A stretch of DNA of 64,000 nt, from assembly GCA_022559845.1 (NCBI GenBank), contig CM040126.1:143042064-143106063 (forward strand). Direction: 5' to 3'. Both the position numbers and the translations under genes were made by a program. Shown here one piece after another: positions 22,236 to 33,999 of the stretch (positions are counted from its first letter, which is position 1; the number at the start of each line of letters is the position of its first letter). The DNA is from Amorphophallus konjac. Its lineage: Eukaryota; Streptophyta; Magnoliopsida; Alismatales; Araceae. Under the pieces are notes generated by a model. It ran no database searches, was not told the origin of the DNA, and saw only the letters and a program-made list of their open reading frames with translations.

Positions 22236-25200
22236 TCAATGTCCTCTGTAACTCCCCCTATCTTTAGGATGATGTGCAGAGCTAGAACCAAGGGTTGAAG
22301 ATCTAATCAGCACTGAGGTATGCAAATTGCTAATGGAATCCAACATCTCATATAATTTTTGATGCACAGTATCCCCAAGTCTATCGACTAGGGAGGTAGT
22401 AGCAGTTTGCTTTGTGAGATTTTATTTGATACTCTCTGAGAGATTTTCCAATTTAGACTGAACATCTTGAAACTTGTTGATGACCTGAGGCTGACTGGCT
22501 GCTATATTGCTCAATGTACTCTTTATCAACTAAAATTCAATCTTCAGATCAAAAGTGTGGCTGAGAATTTGAGCCAGCCTGGTGAATGTTGAAATTTGTG
22601 TATCTTGTATTTTGTTCACCATGTCAGCAATTCTATTGCTGATTCCCATAAGACATTCCAGAATCTCTCGAACTGCTGCATCAGTCTTTTGCTTGGCAGT
22701 CATGAACTCAATCTATTGGGTTTTCACAACCCTTTCCAAATGTTTCATGCGGGAATCTACTCTGTCAAGTTGAATGGTATTGAATAGAAACTGTTTATTG
22801 TTGTGCCCTGTGGTCATTTGAGTCATCTTGTGGTCACTTGGGTCATTCGACATCATCCTGTGGTCATTTGGGTTATTTGATATTCTTGGTTTTGATAATG
22901 GCTAAACACTATAAGTCATTGATGCTTTTCCACTCTTATATGACTAAACTACTTAATGTTCTTTCATGACAGATATGCCAAGGAATGGAGTGGAGATGGC
23001 AAAAGTGAAAGCTCAATGATTGTGCCCTCGCCCGCGGATCGACCTGCGCGGTCAGGTCGTGGGGGTCAAGGGGGCAGCACCCCTTGCGGGGGTTTCCGGG
23101 GGCGGAGCCCCCGGAACAAAATTTTGATTATAGGAGCGATATAATCAATAGAAATCTTCAAGACTGTCAAGGTTGATGCCACAGATAAGAACGGGCTGCT
23201 AAAGGACTCAAGCGACGGAGCTAAAGGGGTTAACGGACTGACCCGACAAAACCCGGGGTCTGCCCAGCTTGCGGTCGATCGCCAGCACAGGAGCGGTCGA
23301 CCGCCCCTGCCAGCAACCCACTTCCTGTAGCTCTCTCAGTGGCGATTGACCGCCAGCCCAGTAGCGGTCGACCGGAAATTCCAGGGACCATCCGTCTACA
23401 GCGTTTGTCAGTAGCGGTCGACCGCCAGCTTCCACAGGTCCACTGCCAGCCCCGAGCCATCAATTGTTGACTTTGTTTTCCACTTCGAGAAGGGCCATTC
23501 TCCATGGATTTCTTTAATCCTAAAGTCACCCAATCACCCACAAAATGTGGATCTGGTCGGGGGGGTTTCCAAGGACCATTCAAAGGTTATAAAACACATA
23601 CAAGAAGGGTTGGAAACCCCAAGGCTAAGAAGGGAGATCAAAGGAGGCTACAAGGGTGTGTTCAAGGGAGAGGAGTTTGAGTACTGTAACTGTGAACAGT
23701 ACTCTGGGAAGAAGTTTTTCATTCATTCCAAGAGATTCGAGCCTAGATCGGAAGCCATCTCAACCTTCAAGGAAGCAAGAAGCAATCAAGGCTCTCAAGG
23801 GTGATCTAAACTGCATCCTTAAACCTCTTCATCAACTCAAGGAGATCAAAAGGAAGATCAAAGCTACATCCATAGTCTTCCTCATCAACTAGAAGAGATT
23901 CAAGGAAGATCATATCTCAAGGAAGAAGACACCATTGAAGCATAAGATTCAAGCTCCAACAATCTCAGACAAGATCTTTTCTTCTTGAGCATATTCCATA
24001 TCTTGTTTGAATAGCTTAATATTTGTTCTCTTTTCATTTCATTCAAACATTTGAAACTGAAGATCGTCCCTACCGGTGGTTAGTAGGAAGGCAATCGAAA
24101 GTTGTCCTATCTGCGGTGTTGATGTCCCTACCTGTGGTTAGTAGGAAGGCAATCGGTGGTCTTTCCGATTTGCGGTTCGGTGCGTGGAACTAGTGGAGCC
24201 TCACCGGATTTGGTGAGGGGTGGACGTAGGACTGGGGATTCAGTCCGAACCACCTTAAAATCTTTTGTGTTGTGGTTTATTTATGTGATTGCTTCATTCT
24301 AGATGCATGCTTAGGTTCGAATTGGTATATTAGTTGCTAATCTTGCCAAGCGAATCGTAGTGTTCTTCGATAAGCTAGTTACATTCCGCTGTAATTTATT
24401 TTATCTAGCTATATAGAGGGTTGCATTGCAAAACAGAGGGACAGATCTATTCACCCCTCCCCTCTAGATCTGCTGTCCACTACTCAACATTTATTCATCA
24501 ATTCATTCTGGTTCAGCACTATCTCAGTTAAATTTGACAGCATCTATGTAATATTAGGCTCAGCACTAGGTCTAGGTGAATTAGAAGTGGATGCACTTGA
24601 CTCTGGAAATTCAGTAAAATACTAATGTTGTTGTTCTGGAGGTGGAGGGGGTGGTATACCAAGACTAATCATTTCACCAAGGTAAGGTCCATATGAAGGA
24701 GCAGGAGCAAGAGACATTCTTGGATACATCTGACACTGAGGAGCTGGTCCTATGACATACTCCTGTGTATCCTCATCAGTCCCCCCTAGAGCTTCTTGTG
24801 GAACTTCTTCTTCTCTTGGTTGATCATCCTCCTGATTATTGACAACAGACTCAACAATTTCTTCATAAATTTTGTCACTCTCTTCTATCAAAATTTGTGT
24901 GACCATCTGAGACAGTAATCCTTCATTTACTTCAATTTTTTCTTCTCTTTCATCTTCTACGCCTTGTGACTCAGCTTCTTGAATTTCTACTTCTTTTCAT
25001 TCTTCTTCTTCTTGTTCTTGCTGAACAACTTGCTGTTCCTACTTAGATTGCACTCCAAATTTATCAAAAAGCTCACTAATATTTTGATAGCTGTTGTAGA
25101 TCATTGAGATTCTTCTCAAGAGGTTCATCAGCAGATTCTCGATCCTTTTCAGCTAGCACAGGAAGAGTTTCTTCTTGAGGAATCTGAAGAGGCTGTTCTG

Positions 25201-26355
25201 ACACTGTTTCCACTTGAACTTTCATCTTCTTCTTCAAGGGAGCATGCTTTTCTGATTTATTCTTTCTTTGAGTTTCACCAGAAGGACTCTCTGAGTCAGT
25301 CTCTTTCAGCCTCAAGTAAGTATCAATGAACTCCATGTTGTACACATTAAATTTTGGAATTTCTTTCGAAGGCTCATCTTTTAAGGCTATGTTTACCTCT
25401 TAAAAATAGCAGTTAGGTGAGCTGCATAAGGAAAAAATCTTCTAGACTCTTTGCAAGTTCTCATTATCTGAATCATTGTTTCAGGCAAACAAACTCTAAT
25501 TCTCTTCAGTAGATAATATAACACAAATCTCTGAGTGTTGGTCAGTCTTCCTCTCCCTCCAACTTGTGGAGTGATCATAGTAGTGAGAATGTGATGCAGC
25601 AATCTCTTGAGAGGAGAGAAATTATTTGCATTAAACTGACCCAATTTTAACTGATTTTTGTCTTGGGGATTCTTAGGCTTATCTATGATGAGAGAGTATA
25701 CATCATGAAGATCACATGCAAACATACTTTCTGTTTCTCCTTCTTCTGGTATTTTAAATACTATATGAAGGAGATGCGTGGAGACTTCAATCCTAGACCC
25801 CTCGACTTTAGAAATTAGTATTGCCTGATCCAAATCATACTTTAGATTCTGATAGAACTCTGCTACGAGTCTCGGGTAGTATACTCTGTGCTTACCCAAA
25901 AATTTTATCCATTTCTAAACTTTAAAAATTTCAATCAACTCAAGAAATTTCTTGATCATTTTCTGATCATGAAAGTCTACGTACTGTGGGAAGACTATCT
26001 TACCAGCTTCCAGAGTTATTTCTGCATGTCTTGAACCTTCAACTGTGATATCTTCTTTCTCGAGTACCTTTCTCTTACCTCGACCCTGTGCTGTCTTTAG
26101 CTTCTTTACTTTTGGTAGTGGCACAACAACCTTCGCTGACTCCCGATCTTCTACCGATTGTACCTCTGTTTCCTTTCTCTTCCCCTTGCCGGATTTCTTC
26201 TGAACCGATTCGGACGTTACTCCTTCTGCATGCGCCTCCTTTGATCTTCACTTATAACATTTGGTTGCATCGGTCTCCATGACTTGAGGAGACGTGAGAT
26301 GCTGCTCTTCCATGACTTTCTTCTTCCCCTTACTCGTGGCAGACGGAGAGGACAT
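22236..26355 (-). pseudogene. R3 accessory ORF, plant-transposon-protein-like, split by a solo LTR
   Basis: The start is taken at ATG 26355 (MSSPSATSKGKKKV). A basic N-terminus is followed by a domain with YYPRLVAEFYQNL, RIEVSTHLLHIVF and LKRLLHHILTTM. This resembles the 'putative plant transposon protein' domain of plant mobile-element ORFs. Then come acidic and Pro-rich linkers (IPPPPPPEQ) and a coiled-coil tail ending HHPKDRGSYRGH. Removing R5 plus one TSD copy (1696 bp) restores the same frame across the break, giving about 808 codons. Lesions: stops at 26248, 25915, 22713, 22530 and 22422, plus compensating frameshifts near 25393 and 25000. Function is unknown; it is not a polymerase. 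Confidence 0.7.
22799..24489 (+). mobile_element. R5: solo copia LTR, relative of R4
   Basis: It runs TGTTGTGCCCTG to ...CTACTCAACA (1691 bp), flanked by TTTAT at 22794-22798 and 24490-24494. It shares its termini, TATA box (23588), GTCGACC clusters (23293-23304) and stem-loop (24199-24218) with the R4 LTR but is well diverged from it. A single LTR with matching TSDs means the internal part was lost by LTR-LTR recombination. Confidence 0.93.
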
Positions 26356-28250
26356 GATGGAAGCAATAAGAAGAGAAAGACGAGACGGAGAGAGAGAATG
26401 GACGTACTGAGAAGAGGGAAGGTTGGATTGGCGGTCTTGCTAGAAGAACTCGAGAGAAGAAGACGAGAGTGCGGGAGGCCGTTTCGACTTCAAAGGAGAG
26501 GGTATGATGGGTGAGGCAAGTAGGGTTATACATATACTAGAGACACTACCAACTTTACCAATATTCAACAATTAATACCCAAACTACCCCTTACTTAAAA
26601 TAAAATGACTTTCTACGTAAAAATGTGGTTTCCGGCATATGAGATTATATCTTAGAAGTTTATTCTCCACAAGTTATCCTTGTGAATCAATGGAAATGAG
26701 ATAGCTTAATCAAGGAAATAACCCAGTCAAAGAGATCATTAATCTTACTAGGTCCCTTTTATTAGCCAATTACTGATTGAAGAACCTTATATTGACATTA
26801 AACCAGTCTAAATTTTCTGAAGAAACCAAAGGGTCAACCATGTTTTAATTGAACTTTTGCCAAAAGAAATTTTCATTCAACATTCAGTATAACTGCCCCT
26901 TTTTAGTCAAGGAAACATGTTGATCAAACACCAGAGTCCCTGGTTACTCAGTGCAGTTTACCTTTATGTTTCATAATAATTTTTGAATAGAGATAGCATT
27001 CATTATCATGACTTGACCTCTGAATTTCTTTGAAACATATGATCGATTTCTCAAATAATATGCCATTGCTCTGCCACACTCAATTTTCATTTAATGGCAT
27101 ATTCCTAGGTCTTTTGTCAGAATTTTTCTTTAGATATGACTTAAGGATCATATAAACCTTGGATTTTCTATCAGATTGGTTTATTACTAAGGACTTTCAG
27201 ATTATTGATGCCCTACTAAGCAATTTCCAATTTGGACAATTTTAAGACCATTGAGGTATCTTCCAGGGTTAATTGTGAGAGCTTTTCAGATAATATTTAA
27301 TATTCATACACCTAAAATCACATCTCAGTTCAGATCAGCAATTTCGTTCTTAGTTCAGGGTGATCTTAGTAGTTAATTATTAAAAATAAGTAAAGGTGAC
27401 AGTATTCAGATATTACTCCTCCTGACTAGTACAAACTATGACTTTCTTTGAAGACAGATGTGAATAATGGAAGGAGACAAAGAACAAAGTGATGTAGGTG
27501 AAGACCACTCATGAGCAGGGTTAAGACTAAAGTATGGATAGCACAAATCCAAAAGCACACCCTGAATGACCATCCACATATAACCACCCATCTCTATAAA
27601 CCATCAAACATACAGCCTTTTGAGAAATCAGTGTATCCTAAAGCCCAAATCACAACCATTTGACCTCTCATCTTAGACCAGATTCAAGCTAACTCCAAGG
27701 ACAATATCACAACAACATAACCTTGCAATACATCAGACACAGAAAGCTAACTGTCCAAGCAGTAATACATCACTAACCAAAACATGTATTCTATCTCTGA
27801 TTAGCATAGCTCCCCCTCAACATGTGAAGAGATGTCAAAGAATCACTATTTGATTTTGTTAAAGTACACAAATATGTATCAACATTATATGCACTCTACT
27901 AAAACATGCACATACCTATTTATGTCATGACACATAGAACTTGCACCGACCTCATCTGGCTCGAGGCAAGAAATGCACTGAGTCTATATGCATGTAGCCA
28001 GTTGAAGCACAGTGAAAACATGAATGCATACATATTAGAAGTAAATTCAGCATATCTTCAATGAATATGGGCACACACAACTCAAAGTGTGAACAGATAA
28101 ACTCATGTACCTCAATGCAAATGTCAAAACAAATAAAAGACCATGTATGGATGAAACTTTTGACCAATCAGATTTAACATGATATGCAGTTAAAAATATG
28201 TTCCTAAGGAATTCAATTGAATAGATGTGAAGAATGCAAAACGTTACCTA
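26356..28250 (-). other. R3 gap between gag and accessory ORF: no gene seen
   Basis: These 1.9 kb are AT-rich without a convincing frame on either strand. One CTCCCCCTC tract (about 27810) resembles an extra polypurine tract. This is where pol would lie in an autonomous copia element. Confidence 0.65.
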
Positions 28251-28271
28251 AATGGAGTTTTACCAATTTGG

Positions 28272-28317
28272 GTGCCTTGGTTTATTTACCCCTTTTTATT
28301 CTCCAGTCCTAAGGCAC
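28272..28317 (-). promoter_or_regulatory. Post-gag hairpin of R3
   Basis: GTGCCTTGG (28272-28280) pairs with CTAAGGCAC (28309-28317) through nine pairs including one G-U, with a 28-nt loop. It sits just after the gag stop and a CTTGCAG motif. R6 has the same hairpin in the same place. Confidence 0.6.
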
Positions 28318-28335
28318 ACCTGCAAGAATAGGTCC

Positions 28336-30383
28336 TTATTTTGCAAATTTAGGAACCCAAGAAATCTTGGGTCCTAAATTATCAGTGGCACCTCTAGAGG
28401 GTACTTTCCACATTTTTTGAGCAAATAAATCATCTAACTTAATCATAAAACAGTTAGACATTAGATGTCCTAACTGACCGGAATAATAACATGAATCAAT
28501 AGAGTTTAAATTCTTTTTATGCACATTATTATAAGCATGTAATCTTTGTGCATAATCATGAAAGTTTCTATTATTTGCATGAACATTTTATTTTCCATAA
28601 CTTGCCAACCAGCATTCAGAAGCTCGATGGCAAGGTTTTTCACAGTCAAAGCATCCAAAGTATTTTTCCTTAGATACCACTTTATTTATGCCAAAATCAA
28701 ATTTGTTTATGGGGAATTTAACAAATTTAGAATTAAGTTTCTTTCCCTAAATATGCCAACAGTCCTGGACTGTGTGGCCATACTTCCCACATTCAAAACA
28801 GGAAGAAAAGTTTCTTCTCTTAATCACTGACAAGCACTCACTGGCCAGATGGCCTAGCTTCCAACAGTTGAAACACATAGGAGCTTTTCCTTGGGCATGC
28901 CACCAATGGGCAGCAATGTGGCCCATCTTGCCACAATGAAAATAGGAAATTTTCTTATTCTGAAATGCATGATTTTTAGGATAAGTTTTCCTAGCATGCA
29001 ATTTTCTGGCATTTAGATCATCTTTTTTCCTCAATTTACAGTCATTCATCATATGGCCGAGCCTACCACAATAATGGCATGAAATTCTCTTCTTGTGTGC
29101 ATGAATATGAGTATTGGTATTGTGGACAACATGCACATTTTTAACATGAGTGTGTGTAGGCTTGTTCTGCATATGTCCATTTCCTTTAGCTTTCTCGGTA
29201 GGTTTCTGACTTCTCTGAATAGTAGCAAGATTTGAATTTTTCTATGTAGTGAACTGAAAAACCAATGGAGTTTTGATGTTGGTTTGTTCTGAGCTACGTA
29301 GAAATGATGTATGATTTTTATTTCCAAAGCACTTCTCATTTACTGGATTATACCCTAGCCCCTCTTTCTGAAAATTCACTTTGATCCCCAATAGCTTATC
29401 CAAATTATCCTGTCCTTCAACAATCTTTAAAAGCGAATTTTTTAGATCTTCAATTTCAGCTTGCAAAGTGGCAGCATCATGTTCACAGGAGATAACTTGT
29501 TGATGCAGACCGACATTGAGATTTTTTAAAGATTCATTTTCTTGTTGAAGCTTTATTTCATTGTTTGTTTCCTTTTCCTCCAAAACAGATTTCCTTTTTC
29601 AATTGTCAGCCATCTTTCAGATATGACTGTATTAAGAACCATCAGCTTTTTGTTCTGTTCCTTCAAATTACTATTTTCTTCAATCAATTCGTCTTGATAT
29701 TCATCAGTTTCCTTTTTTTGTTTAACCAATGACTCATTTTCTTCTTTCAAGGATCTAATTAGATTCTTCTGCATATTGTCATCAGAGTTAGGGTCTTCAA
29801 TTAGTTCCTTTAAGAATGCACATTCATTACATGAGTTTTCATCTCTAGCAAATTTGTTTCTTAAAATCTCATTTTCAGATTTCAAATTTTTCTTTTCAGC
29901 TCTTAAGCGAGTAACTTCATGAATCATTTCTTTTCTCAACTTGTTCTTTTCTGATTTGACTTTATCATATTTATTCAGTAAATGCTCATTCATGGAGACT
30001 AAATCATCATAACTAAAATTCTCAGCTTCAGAATTTACCTGGGAGGATGAGTCCTCGGACTGATCGCTGACCATCAGGCACATTTCCTCATCTCCATCAG
30101 ATCTTCCCAACATTCTGTTGATGATAGCCACTGCACTCGTGCATTCATTGACATATGGAACATAGTTAGAGTCTATTACCCTCTTGGTTAGATCTAGGGC
30201 TTTTTTATTTTTATCAAATATCAGTATGTCTGAAGATTTCCATTGGCATTTATCCTATGGAACTTCATACGGACTAAGAGCTATAAGAACCCAAAGATCT
30301 GAATCCACATGCATCACATAGTCTCTAAAGGAGCCATACCAGCCATAAAAATTAGAACCGATGTATACTGGAATTTCAGCCAT
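28336..30383 (-). pseudogene. gag: R3 gag with six zinc-knuckle positions (broken)
   Basis: The start is taken at MAEIPVYIGSNFYGWYGSF (ATG 30383), a remnant of the copia Gag N-terminus. The capsid core is largely missing, and a Glu/Lys-rich coiled coil (about 30060-29260) follows. Six CCHC positions come next: 29038-29079, 28903-28944 (two Cys lost), 28834-28875, 28759-28800, 28612-28653 and 28450-28491 (second Cys now Ser). The last frame ends LGPKISWVPKFAK. Lesions are a TAG after YEVP (30255), a frameshift near 29590, and stops at 29242, 28747 and before NVHANN (about 28590). No protease follows. Confidence 0.85.
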
Positions 30384-30501
30384 GAAGTCACTACAAATCA
30401 GATCAGAAGCAATGCTAAGAGTCGGATCAAAACCAGATCGCACCCAAACCAAATCAAGGAACGGATCTGTAAGTCGTTGGACCTTCTGTGTCGAAAACGC
30501 A

Positions 30502-30512
30502 TTCTGATACCA
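30502..30512 (-). other. Primer-binding site of R3
   Basis: It reads TGGTATCAGAA on the minus strand, 2 bp from the LTR edge at 30515. Confidence 0.88.
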
Positions 30513-30514
30513 AT

Positions 30515-32280
30515 TGATGGGTGCAGAAATAGAAAGAAACGTAGATCCAGAGGGGGTGAATGGATCTTCTTAAAACATTTCGCCCAATTTAAAGTTGAAT
30601 AAAACTGTGATGGCTTATTCAGCGGACACTTTCTCAAACACTAGAGATGCACGCCTAATCAACTATTTGAAAACATAACAATGGAAGCTATCTAGGCGAT
30701 TAGGAACAATCAATCTCACACGAGAAAACATTCAACCACACTGCACAAGACATTTTAGGTGGTTCGGTCAGCTGACCTACATCCACCCCATACTCCAACC
30801 AGAGTATGGCTTCCTGCTGACTCACAACTTGAAAGACAGCTGGGTCTCACAGCTTACCTACAACCGCTGAGCAACACAACTTGCTGTCCAGAGGAACCAA
30901 TCCTCTGCAACGCTGACAAACAGCTTGACCTGCTGGGCTTTATAGCTTAGCCGACAAGAGGAAACCTCCTCTGCAACCGCTGACGAATAGCTTGAACGAG
31001 TGTCAAAGAAGAAGGAACAAAAAAAGAACAAAACACAGCAACAGTGGGCTGTCAATTAATCCAAGCTAAAATGCTCACACAGGAGCCAACTGTCTCGGAT
31101 CTGATCCAGAGAACACTACAAGAAACCTGATCTTCAATGTGCTTATCTTGCTTCCCTTCAAAGCTAACACTCTCTATCTTTCTGTCTCTTTTCTTTTCAG
31201 GTGCTTGAACTCCTCTTTTTCTCTCTGATTCTTCTTCTGTATCGTACTCTCTCACTTCTTCATCTCCACTCTTTCCTTTTTCATGGGCATCAGATGAAGG
31301 GCGTGTGCTTTCCATGATTCCCCCCCAAATACCTTGGCCCACGTGGCAGCATCCTAGCTGAGTGCTTTCCACGGGTCTCGATCTTGGCACCTTCTCCATT
31401 CTTGGATCACGTGCTACTTTTAGAAGTTACGATCACTTGGCCTCAGTTCTCTAGAGAAAAAATCTCTGTCAGGAGAACAGTAGTCATTAGGTTAAACATT
31501 TTATAAGAAGAGTTATACATGCACGGACTCGTATATGAATAAGACCACATGCACTGACTTGATACATATATTGGGCAAGTCACACACATAGACCATCGGT
31601 GTACATAATGAGGTATGCACCGACTCACTATGGTTATAGTGCAAAGAAATGCACAGACTACGTGTGGGTGTATCCTGCAAGAGTGCACTATTTGCCAAAC
31701 CCAAAGATGCATAGACCTTTCGATATGTACAAATGAGAGCATGCACTAACTTCAGTAATGAGATGCACCGATGTTGGTATGCAGACCAAGAAATGCCTTG
31801 GGCCAAAGAGTGCACTGACTATGAATGCACTGACTTTGGTGAATGTGTAAGCAGGAACTGCACCGAGGATGGATATACAAGGCACGCAATGCACCGACTT
31901 GAGCTCGCAGTAAAAGCTACACTGAATCACGCTATCACCAACTGTGTACTGATGCTAACGAAGCTAATGCCAACGCTGTGCCAACCTTCTATGAACTAAG
32001 TATGCACGGAACAACCATTGCACCGGCCGGAGCTATAGGGAATAGCACGGACGTTAGTTAGAATGTGTGAAGACTTGCATAGACCTGACTATGCACGGAC
32101 TTCTTTAACCTATGCATGGACTGTATGCAACAAACGCAAGGTACACAGACCTGGTATGCTGAAGGACTCAACTGTGCATAGACATACATTTTATATGAAA
32201 TGATCAAATGCAGAAAAATTTATGCAATCCAGTCTTCACATGACTCATAGTTTGTCATCATTAAAACCAAGGTTCCAACA
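30515..32280 (-). repeat. R3 5' LTR (intact copy)
   Basis: It is 1766 bp, TGATGGGTG to GGTTCCAACA on the plus strand, flanked by the primer site and the TTATC duplication. It contains the U5 motif (30548-30563), stem-loop arms at 30789-30795 and 30802-30808, G-boxes at 31340 and 31408, and ACCGAC cores at 31619-31624 and 31893-31898. Confidence 0.95.
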
Positions 32281-32289
32281 TTATCCCTT
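32281..32289. repeat. Overlapping TSDs of R3 (ttatc) and R6 (ccctt)
   Basis: TTATCCCTT holds the right TSD of R3 (32281-32285) and the left TSD of R6 (32285-32289), sharing one C. The R6 partner is at 43700-43704. Confidence 0.92.
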
Positions 32290-32674
32290 TGTTAGAATGT
32301 AAGGCCCGGATACAGAGGGGGGTGAATGTATCCCTCTACAAATATAGCCTAATTAAAAACTCTAAAGCTCAGTTATGCAGAATTAAAACTGTTGCAGAAA
32401 TAAACTGAGGAAACTTAGAAGGATCAAAGCAAGACAACAACTCAAGAAGCCCTCAAACGACCCTAAGCAAGCATCTAAAGCGCAGCAATTAAGTGAACAT
32501 ATAAGAAGATCAAACCACGAGGAACACCAGGATTTTTAGGTGGTTCGGTCAACAGACCTACGTCCACCCCTCACTCCAAACCGGAGTGAGGCTTCCACTA
32601 GTAACACTAGCACAGCAGACTCAGTCTGCAACAACTGCTGCCAAACAGCATGACCAGGGGAACAACCTCCCCAC

Positions 32675-33010
32675 TTCCTCCCAACCGGAGGGACACCCCA
32701 AGTGACTCCCAGCCACTTGGAAACCAGAGACACACGGTCTCTCTTCCTCCAGACCCGGAGGGAACCCCTGGACTTGCTACCCACAAGCCAAGAACCGGAG
32801 GACCAAACCTCCCTTCCTCCAAACCGGAGGGGACCCTAGAGACCCAAGTCTCTCTTCCTCTGAAACCCAGAGGGAAACACAAGTGACACCAGGTCACCTG
32901 CAAACTAGAGGTCTCGGACCTCTCTTCCTCCCAACCGGAGGGAAACAACCAATGACACCCAGTCAAGGGCAACCAGAGACGCAAGTCTCTCTTCCTCCAC
33001 ACCGGAGGGA
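32675..33010. repeat. Array of CCTCC/GGAGG short inverted repeats
   Basis: CTTCCTCC, 4-6 bases, then ACCGGAGGG recurs near 32678, 32749, 32814, 32923 and 32992, with a CTCTG/CAGAG variant between. Each unit can form a small hairpin. The array is repeated in the other LTR (about 40848-41180). Confidence 0.8.
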
Positions 33011-33815
33011 ACCCGATCTCACACTAGAGGATCGGAAGAACAACAAGTGAATAGTTCAAAGGAAAAATAAAACCCAGCAACAGAAAGCTGAAAAGATAAA
33101 ATCAAATGTGGCTCTTGCAGGAGCTGGCTGGCCTGGATTTGATCCACGGTCCAGCAGGAACTTCTTCTACTGCTTCTCTCTTTCTCCCAGCATGAACTCT
33201 CTTTTCTTCTTCTTCTTCTTTCTTACTTCTTCTTCTTCTCAACCTCTCTATCTCACGGTCTCTCTTACTTTTTCTTCTTCTGCTCTCTCGATCTGGCTCT
33301 CAGCTTTCTCTATCTCTTCTTTCTCTTCTGCACTTCTTCTCTTAGCTCTGGCTGCTTCTACTTCAGTCACTTTCTGCCCTCGCACACACGCTTCTTCTGA
33401 GGAAGAAGACACATATATATAGCAGCAGCAGTAGCAGCACCGACGTGTGACCGCCACATTTCCAGCCCTAAGTATTCGGACCACGTGCCAGCATCCAGCA
33501 GGCTGTCAGTCCATGTGTCATCATCTGGTCAGGCCTTCCAGCCTCGGATCACATGCCAGATGCCAGCCTTGTATCACATGCCCACTATGCATAGGCTCCA
33601 CGAACAGTACAATAGAGCAAACTGGTTCGGATTTGATCCTGAAACCAGAATCCTTCTTCTTCTTCTTTTCCTTCTTCTCCTGCAAAGAGATTAAAACCAT
33701 TAATACTCAGGGTTCTCTCTCTCTCTATATATATATATACCTGAAATAAGTCGGTTGACACTCAAGCTAAAACTGCACGAGGTGTGTAGGAACAACAAAA
33801 GGTGCACTATACTAA

Positions 33816-33999
33816 GAACGACACGAGGTACATAAGATGACTACAGCACGAGATAAAGAGAGAACGACACGAGGTACATAAGATGACTACATCACGAGAT
33901 AAAGAGAGAACGACACGAGGTACATAAGATGACTACAGCACGAGATAAAGAGAGAACGACACAAGGTACATAAGATGACTACAGCACGAGATAAAGAGA
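33816..33999. repeat. 46-bp tandem repeat, four copies
   Basis: Units start at 33816, 33862, 33908 and 33954 with GAACGACACGAGG and differ by one or two bases. Diverged CACGAGG and CACGAAG units continue to about 34745. The other LTR has four units at 41992-42175. Confidence 0.95.

Larger units (their letters stand above)
9171..32280 (-). mobile_element. R3: pol-less copia-type element with six-knuckle Gag and accessory ORF
   Basis: The element is bounded by TTATC duplications. Its LTRs are 30515-32280 (1766 bp) and, once R4 and one TSD copy are removed, 9171-9207 plus 20143-21872 (1767 bp). Ends are TGTTGG...CATCA in element sense. Order from the 5' end: LTR, primer site, gag, post-gag hairpin, ~1.9 kb without genes, accessory ORF, polypurine tract, LTR. 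I find no protease, integrase, reverse transcriptase or RNase H in about 8.6 kb (6.9 kb without R5). The two LTRs are very similar where compared, so insertion was fairly recent. It is most likely non-autonomous and moved in trans. Confidence 0.88.

Noticed and set aside
32607..33002. 131-codon frame on the minus strand (and a copy at 40780-41175), Trp/Gly/Ser-rich
   Set aside because: It is a translation of the CCTCC/GGAGG repeat array within both R6 LTRs. Repeats with a period near a multiple of three keep a frame open by chance.
33816..33999. Regular repeats that could look like a CRISPR array (also 54031-54225)
   Set aside because: Units abut without unique spacers and lie in LTRs of plant retrotransposons.
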